Positions 57,405 through 64,000 of a stretch of 64,000 bases of DNA are shown one piece after another. The position numbers and the translations under genes were made by a program. Where the stretch lies: NCBI GenBank assembly GCA_009760855.2, contig WPIO01000001.1:13831001-13895000 (forward strand). The letters run 5' to 3'. The DNA is from Cristatella mucedo. Lineage: Eukaryota > Bryozoa > Phylactolaemata > Cristatellidae. The notes below the pieces were generated by a model. That model ran no database searches. It had not been told where the DNA came from and worked only from the letters and a program-made list of their open reading frames with translations. Each line of letters begins with the position of its first letter. Position 1 is the first letter of the stretch.

Positions 57405-59550
57405 TACAAGATGCATTTTATCCAAAATATAACGCTGTGACGAACGTGCAATAAGTGCAGCCCAGACAACAATTCTGGAAGCAGGTCTAATGTCCTGATT
57501 GAGTCCTAAAAGCAAGGTAAAGCCACAAGACTAAAATGTACAAGGAATGATTCGACACCAAAGGGAAGAATGACGCCCGGTGATAAGAAATAATTGGCAG
57601 TTGATATCGACAGAGACTGCAGCTGTCGGTGGAAGGAAGAAGACTCCTAAATGTACATCGGGGTAAGTAAGTCATTGCGACAAGAGAGCCTACAGATGCT
57701 AACAAAGGCACGTCTCAGCGAAGGAGAAGTTGACTCCCGCAAAAAGTGATCAATAAATCTGTAGTACCATCGGCACGACAACCAAAGTGACCGAAAGGAA
57801 AAAACACTACGGTACTGAGGTATCTTTGGCGTTAAGTTTCCCATCTCTTGTGAGTGCTGTGGCAGATGTGTCAGCCATCCACATTGTAACTCAACCAAGC
57901 AAATCTTACCCAGTCGTAGCAACACAGGAAAGCGGAAACGTTGGCCACAGCCCACAGTCAGCCCGTGGTAAGTCGCTGCTTAAATAAATTCACATTTTGT
58001 TTGATTGAAGCTTTGAAGGACCAGCAAGTGAATAGAGAGCATTGTAAAAAAAAGTCGGCCTGGGACTATATATTTCCTTTCTAATGACATGCTCAGCAAA
58101 AGCTTTTGTTGTCAAATGTCTTTTGGCGAAAAAAAGAACAAGCTAGACCGACGCTCAACGTAGACCTGGTGCTGAGCACGGTTGAGATAATTACATCGAG
58201 CTTAATGTGTATTTTTGGCGACTTTTCAAGCTGCTTTTTTTCTGCAGTCAATGCTACTCTTTCTCTCAGGCCTGTTTCCCACGTTGTAATTTGTGCAGCA
58301 TACTTTGCAATCATTCCTGGACAGACGCCGTGACTGAAGGCAAATGGAGTTTCCTGTGATGGCATTCCAGCCCGTGGTCACCAATTGGAGCATATTGGGC
58401 CATTGGTCTTGGCAGCAGCAGCTGGGAAATCTGGAGACTCCAAAATGCCATTGCTTTCCTATCCTTTTTTACGCAGCCTGCTTTTCTCCTTTTCCTTTAC
58501 TCGGAAACATGCCTAAGTGGTGACGTGGGCCTGCGATTTCGCTCTGAAGCCGAGATAGAAATTATAGAGATGGGTCATCCTAGTAATCAGCTGAGGCATA
58601 CCGGATTGCAGTGCACCTGCTGTTTAAATCGTGCCTAGCACGATTCTTGCACCGCTGATGTAAGTAGTCTCGGCCGATCTGCATTTGTAGTTAGTTGATT
58701 CGCGTCATGAAGTCGCTTTTTGAGACCATTAAGAAGTGTGGTAATTCTCCTATGGAATCAGTCTGCTCGTAACAATGCAAGCCAAATGAAGAATGCTTCA
58801 AAGAAGCCGAGAGCAAAAATGGCTTAGAGCTGAAACATCGCATATGTCCCTATGCCCAATTACAGCACTGACACGAAAAAAACAAGTGCCAGCAAGTTTC
58901 AAGTTCAGCAAGGCGCCAAGGGTAGAAATATGCATTCAGATAAGCATTAGTAACTGTTCATGCGAATGCGATCCGAATCCGAGGAGAAGACGAAGCTGTT
59001 GCTCCATCGGAGCATCATCAGACTGCATTGATTCGCACTTAGCGAAGATAGAGACAATTTTCATATCTTTACCTCAGCGTGCTAGAGAACCCAAAGAACA
59101 GCACAGTGACCGCATTTCTAGCCAAAAGTATGCACCTGTGCGTCAATGAGAGCTACTATCAGATGTAGAAAGGGGTGTGGAATAGCCTGCACAGTATCAA
59201 CCGATAGCATCGTGTAGACAGACGGCTTTGTATCCTGCTTGAAGGGCGGTGAGAAAGAAAGGTTCGTGTCGTACTTTTTTATTTGATCCTATCACTGTCA
59301 GGAAAATATCATCCTTAAGGATATCCTAAGACCATGTGTGAATTGGGTTTTCCATAACTTCATATCACCGGTGTGAATATTCGTTATCGAATCTCTGTAA
59401 GCGCTTTGACAAGTAGCAGTGCCATTGCGTAAACCTTACGATGCCTACGGCTGCAGTGCGCCTCGGAAGCAGATTCATGCATTTTTGTTGTTACGTTGCA
59501 GAACCGAAGGCTCGATCCTGAAACGTGAATTCAGTACAACAAGGGCAAAA
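57405..59550. other. No gene recognised over 2.1 kb
   Basis: Frames at 57647-57955, 58093-58365 and 58793-59149 (118 codons, plus) have no domains I recognise. The last has some coding-like character but no splice or neighbour support. Confidence 0.4.
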
Positions 59551-59864
59551 AATGAGACACTAGAATGCAAGAGCCAAATAATGGCAGGAGCAGTGGATCG
59601 ATTTTGTTACCGCCCACATCACTTCCTCTGGAATCGGATTCTTATGTACCGCGAGCCACAGAAAAGACGGAAGGAGACCACGCTGGAAGCAAAGCACACC
59701 AAGTCTGTGGATGTGAAGACAATCCACAACAATTCATTACGAGTTACACAGTGAAGGGAACGAGCAGGGCTTAGATGGCGATTGCTGCCAGCAAGCTCTG
59801 CCTGTTGCTGACAGTATGCCCCTAGGGGCCCCAAGCAGTGCCACTAGAAGCCATTTTTTCCGTA

Positions 59865-61161
59865 GTGACTGTGCATGTCCGCCCGAAAGTATATCTAATG
59901 GTTTGCGTATTGACATTTCGTAAGGGCGCTGTCCAAATAAAAGATGACAAACTTCCAAAATCATAAAAAAACCGCAGATTCAATCCGGAATTCTATTTTA
60001 TGATGCTGCCAAATGAAAAAACGACGGTTCAAGCCTGGCTTTTTTATTTTGAACGCAGGGTGCCAATAAGTGCTTCTATTGCAAGCTATTTTGCCGGACA
60101 AAGATGAGACTGACTTGTAAAGGCTTCAGCATTTGGGAATACTTGACTAAAACCGTAAAGTAGCGTGAGAATTGAAGTACCAAAAGTAGCTCATGATGGA
60201 CAGTAAAGAGCTTGAATACTTCTTAAAAACCGGCTCAAATCTTGACACGCAGACGCTAGCTTTAGTGGAAAAAGATAGGGTCATTACCGCACCGTATTAG
60301 GAAGTTCCACAGCACGGTGCTATTTTACTAGCAGACAGAAATATGGCCTTTCGTGGTAATTTCTTAAGGCTTTGCGTTCATGGAAGCAGACATTTTCTTT
60401 GCAAAGTTCAATAGCTCGCAAAGTTCGATCCCAAGATGACCGAACACTTACAGCGCATTCAAAACGCACAGAAAAACCAAGGACATCCACACAGTGCTCT
60501 AAGCATTCACGATGCTTCCAAGAGCAAATATTCCAACTCGAACTCTGAGGCTAAAGCGTTAGCTGATGAATGTTCTTCCTTCCTCTTCCTACTGTGTTTT
60601 ATAGCATGTCATGATCTGCTCTTTGATATTAGTATGATCACAAAGATACTACTGGAAGAATGCATTGAAATTGACGTCGCCCGGGAGCTTATTGGTGCCA
60701 CGTAGCTCTTGCTACGAAGCTATCGCAAAAGCGACACTTTTTTCTCATCTGCAGCCGACAGGGCAACAAGCGTATGCGAAAAAACAAGATTATCCAACCG
60801 AGGTTAAAGCTGAAAAGCGCAGACTTGTGCCGAACCGATTGGGAGGTGAAGATCGAGACGATCCTATCGTTTGTGCTTTGCAAAAATTCAAAGTGCAGTT
60901 TTTCTTTAACGCAGTTGACGACGCTCTTATCTTCCTTTTTGAACGTTTTGACATGGTAAGCATACACAGTGACATCTCAGTCTTCTTGTACAACATTACT
61001 TCACTGAAACACTGGTAAATCTTAGGTTACTGGTATATTGTGCAGTTGCGCCCACTGCACTAACAGCGCATGCCCAAGGCGAAGTGGTCATGGTGGATAT
61101 CAAAAAGACGGAGCCATCAGAGGAGCTTCGGTAACTTTCGTGTTTACTCAAACGTGAGCAC

Positions 61162-61244
<83 letters not shown>

Positions 61245-61542
61245 GGTGGATTATCTTCAGCAATAAGGTTTTGTGGAGATTCTCCCAAATGTGATTGTCG
61301 CTTTGAGAATCTTATTTACAATGCCTGTCACCATTGCAAGCGGAGAGCACAGTTTCTCTAAATAGAAGCTAATCCATTCCTATTTACTCTTAACTATGGC
61401 ACAGAAGACGCTTTATGGATTATCAATGATATCCATCCAACATATATCAAGTGTTGAGCTTGATTACGCTAAATTGATCAAAGCTTTCGCGAGCAATAAA
61501 GTGGGCGAAACTAATTTTTATTCACGGTACATGTACAATTAA
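59865..61542 (+). pseudogene. hAT-type transposase pseudogene (TTF zinc finger, hAT C-terminal dimerisation)
   Basis: The protein would cut and paste a hAT element. In order, the plus strand shows CPPESISNGLRIDI and, shifted, KNRRFNPEFYF and NEKTTVQAWLFYFE. A TTF-type finger follows (NKCFYCKLFC..GFSIWEYL, 60065-60170). A central segment (60436-60705) contains AKALADECSSFLFLLCFIAC and ILLEECIEIDVARELIG. After a frameshift come FKVQFFFNAVDDALIFLFERF (about 60880-60950) and, past a GA microsatellite, PNVIVALRILFTMPVTIASG, EHSFSK, stop, KLIHSYLLLTMAQKTLYGLS, ending at 61540-61542. Several frameshifts and stops make it non-functional. A possible N-terminal tail lies at 59565-59774. Confidence 0.85.
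61164..61241. repeat. (GA)n microsatellite within the hAT relic
   Basis: About 39 GA units interrupt the transposase remnant between the ERF block and the C-terminal dimerisation block. Confidence 0.98.
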
Positions 61543-61544
61543 TA

Positions 61545-62520
61545 ACAAGACATGGAATATATGTTTAGATATGAACGAATTCCGATAGAAAAAATAGGCA
61601 AGCGTGTTGATTATAAATAAAACTATCAAAGCTATCAATGCAACAGAAAGCAACCGAGAAAGCCAAAAAACATCAAAATTTAGAAACTCAAAGTAAATGC
61701 AGCGTTTGTCAAATGAACAAGTGACAGACGAGGATGCGAAGGAACGCATTGTGTTACTGTGGCTCCGGCGGCGTCAGATCTTGCGGAGTCCACGGAAGCA
61801 CCAGCGCGGACGTGCGCTGCCAAAGAGACTCTCCATTTATTGCTCTTAAGCGTACATATATGAGAGCTCGCTGAATCACCGCAGTTGGCGTAATGCAGCT
61901 GTGCCGGGCGACACCCCTACTTCAAAGGCCGGACGCTGCGCCGAGTCAACTGCCCTATCACCGGTCGCAGGTGGAGCATACACTAGTAGCCGAACGCTTC
62001 GCTAATTAGAGCAGAAGTAGCAGCAGGCACACACAAGCGTCTCCCTATATATGCTAAACTAGCGCAGAATGTATATCAAACGCAGAATAAAACAAGCGCT
62101 CTTTGACGTTGTTTTGTAGCATTAATTTTTCGCAATGACAACTTAAGCCTAATATATTGTATTACCTTGAAACTAATGTTTATCGACCTTTATTATTTCA
62201 AATGTTCAATAGTACTGACCTAACAAACTACGTGATAAATCTGAGCTCAATTAATTTGAAGCAAACTAGAGATACGAAATATAAGAGCGGATGATTTGGA
62301 TTTGAAGTTGATGTAGCCCTAGGAAATCCGGATTCCAGAGCAAATTTACCAGAAGCAGAAAAAATATTTCTGATTTTCTGACTTTCTGATTCACTTTCTT
62401 ATTCCTGAAAAAGCTCTTTTGTGACAGCAATATTAAAATGTGTTTTCGGGAGACTCCCCGCCCGCAAAATTCCGGAAATTGTAAAATTAGACCTCAGCGC
62501 TGATCAGGCGTGAACTAGGA
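61545..62520. other. No gene recognised
   Basis: Locally GC-rich at 61750-61980 (CTCCGGCGGCGTCAG), otherwise AT-rich. It may include the 3' end of the hAT element, but I could not identify a terminal inverted repeat. Confidence 0.4.
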
Positions 62521-62529
62521 ATCTCATTT

Positions 62530-62840
62530 TGTTTTCCTCAAAGTTTTGCGATGTAAAATCCGAAGTTTTCCTGACCATAGGAAAAACTCATATATTGTTT
62601 GAGCCTCGGAAACGCAGCGTTGACCTGACGACTTTAAAAAAAGAAGCTGAAAACCCACCTGAAATTCTCTACAATATCTATCGGATCCGTATAATGACCA
62701 AGTATTTGTGTGCATATCCTTGCTAACATTAATCAAGTATGGCATGCTTCCTTTGTAGCATATCTGAAGTGCCTAGAAAGAGATTGAGCTTTCTCATGGA
62801 TCTTTGAAAGTGCCTGCATTGGCATTTTTGTTATAGTTTA
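62530..62840 (+). mobile_element. LINE 3' end fragment with coding remnant
   Basis: VDLTTLKKEAENPP-like coding (62620-62660) corresponds to the [15 protein letters not shown] end of LINE-A. It is followed by a short UTR, a hairpin (GAAGTGCCTAGAAAGAGATTG, then CTTTCTC) and a weak tail near 62830. It is old and 5'-truncated. Confidence 0.65.
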
Positions 62841-62844
62841 TTCG

Positions 62845-63340
62845 CATTGCCGAATCCGTGTAGTACCATCAAGTCGTACTGTCCATGATTACAAACAAAG
62901 CTCATGGACGTTTGATGACATATAAAACAAAACTTCTAAACTGAGATCGGAAATAAATTACTGAGGTGATTTACAAGCGCAATTGAACTTGCATTTCAAA
63001 TTTTACGTTGATCCTTCTGATGTTGGCCGAGTTATAAAATTTACAAGGCTGAATTTACACTGAGAAACGTTGGCTTTGTCTTCAGTTTCTTGTTATTGCA
63101 GAAATTGTTTGACAGTATTACCGCATTGTTTGAGTGTGAATAACGCCGAGCGCCACTGGTTTCCTCTTCAGTCTCTTTCTGTTGCTGCAATGGGCCAAAA
63201 CCTCAAAAAAGAGCATTTTTTTAGTTTTGTTTCGTACCCCTAAAATTTGTACTACTCTTCAGAACTTCCAACGACATCTACCGGCGCAAATTCATTCCCA
63301 ACAGGCAATACCCATCTGCCAGACCCACGGAGTGAGCCGA
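62845..63340. other. No feature recognised
   Basis: No repeat or domain seen. Confidence 0.45.
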
Positions 63341-63344
63341 GTTC

Positions 63345-63695
63345 AGTTTCTTGTACCTTTGCTTTGATCCATCCCAGCCTTCGAGCACCTCGAATTCTCT
63401 CCACTCACTTGCTGCATGTATTAGCGATATCCGCACATGGATGGCAGCAAATTTTCTAAAACTAAACGATGATAAAACTAACCTACTAGTTATGGGCAAA
63501 CCCAGGGTGACTCAGAAATTGGAAAGGCTGATGCTCAAAATTGGCTCAGCTAGCATATCTCCTGCTGAATCAGCTCGAAATCTAGGGGTCATGTTCCGAA
63601 GTGACCTCTCGTTAGACGACCACATCAGCTCCACAATCAAGTCTGCCTACTTTCAGCTACATAACATTACTAAAATTCGGGCTTCTATCTAATCT
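63345..63695 (+). mobile_element. LINE-A RT fragment, cut at both ends
   Basis: An open frame of 113 codons (63351-63692) encodes the RT segment after YADD: CFDPSQPSSTSNSLHSLAAC, WMAANFLKLNDDKTNLLVMG, ARNLGVMFRSDLSLDDHIS and FQLHNITKIRA. It lacks the catalytic motifs and the C-terminus. The 3' side runs straight into ATCT repeats, unlike a normal retrotransposed copy, so a deletion or rearrangement is likely. Confidence 0.9.
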
Positions 63696-63722
63696 ATCTA
63701 TCTACTTATATATCTATCTAAA
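63684..63722. repeat. (ATCT)n microsatellite
   Basis: Imperfect ATCT units directly at the broken end of the LINE fragment. Confidence 0.9.
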
Positions 63723-63750
63723 GGCTTACTAGCGGTATTAGCGTTATTAG

Positions 63751-64000
63751 CAGTGGCGGTTACAGGGGGCAGGGGCATTTACCTATCCCATGGCGGTCGG
63801 CGACCTGGGCCGCCCCCTATCTATTCACCTCGACCTCCCCCATTGACGAAATTCCGTCCTACTGCCATTCGATGACCCGCCACCGAGTTCGCGTCGAATG
63901 AAGACTATGATCATTCGCTCTAATTTCTCATTGCTCCAGGTTTCGCCCCCAACATAAAAATCTTGCGGGTTTTATCACAATCTCTTCAAAAGATCTTTCT
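63751..64000 (-). mobile_element. MITE-like non-autonomous DNA transposon, copy 3, cut by the window end
   Basis: It starts CAGTGGCGGTTACAGGGGGC with GGGGCATTTACC subterminally. The reverse complement of 63850-63900 carries ATTCGACGCGAACTCGG, the internal motif of copies 1 and 2, so it lies in the opposite orientation. The other end is outside the window. Confidence 0.65.

Overview
The window is eukaryotic genomic DNA, most likely from an invertebrate animal. It has long AT-rich non-coding stretches, long dinucleotide microsatellites, LINE (non-LTR) retrotransposons, tRNA-headed SINEs, a hAT transposase relic and candidate spliced exons. Nothing looks bacterial: there are no operons, no ribosome-binding-site patterns, no CRISPR array, no rRNA, and no tRNA gene I would defend. 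The species cannot be named from what is visible. No intact, recognisable cellular gene was found, and roughly a quarter to a third of the window is identifiable transposon debris.

The dominant element is one LINE family, called LINE-A here. It has an AP-endonuclease plus reverse transcriptase of the CR1/L2 type and ends in a conserved 3' hairpin followed by a (TTA)n tail. The best copy is on the minus strand at 11757-15040 and is broken by a 2-nt frameshift. Other LINE-A pieces are at 44-3690, 16296-17540, 18130-19787, 19788-21300, 26573-27312, 28295-28675, 31858-32690, 49424-49858, 51436-51600, 53187-53385, 55087-55672 and 63345-63695. Several are almost identical to each other, so the family moved recently. 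An older relative, LINE-B, has five copies (9595, 24595, 33095, 38165, 56306), all on the minus strand. Further RT fragments of a divergent type (LINE-C) are at 11450 and 40905.

Two SINE types are present. SINE I has a tRNA-like head and its own tail (1326-1729, 36878-37035, fragment 43292-43375). SINE II has a similar tRNA-like head, but its 3' end is the LINE hairpin (22628-22765, 42494-42643), which suggests it is mobilised by the LINE machinery. A hAT transposase pseudogene of the TTF-zinc-finger type lies at 59865-61542. Three short elements with CAGTGG-like ends (3267-3542, 8690-9035, 63751-end) look like non-autonomous DNA transposons.

Non-transposon candidates are few. A plus-strand three-exon model at 27492-28234 has GT-AG introns and matching phases. 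A candidate last exon is at 34536-34759. A 49-codon, very basic, Cys-containing ORF is at 52890-53039. GC- and CpG-rich blocks at about 7040-8260 and 21720-22620 could be promoters. Other structure includes a 128-bp repeat present twice, an 80-bp repeat present twice, an inverted-repeat element at 47227-47972 and a near-perfect palindrome at 43193-43244.
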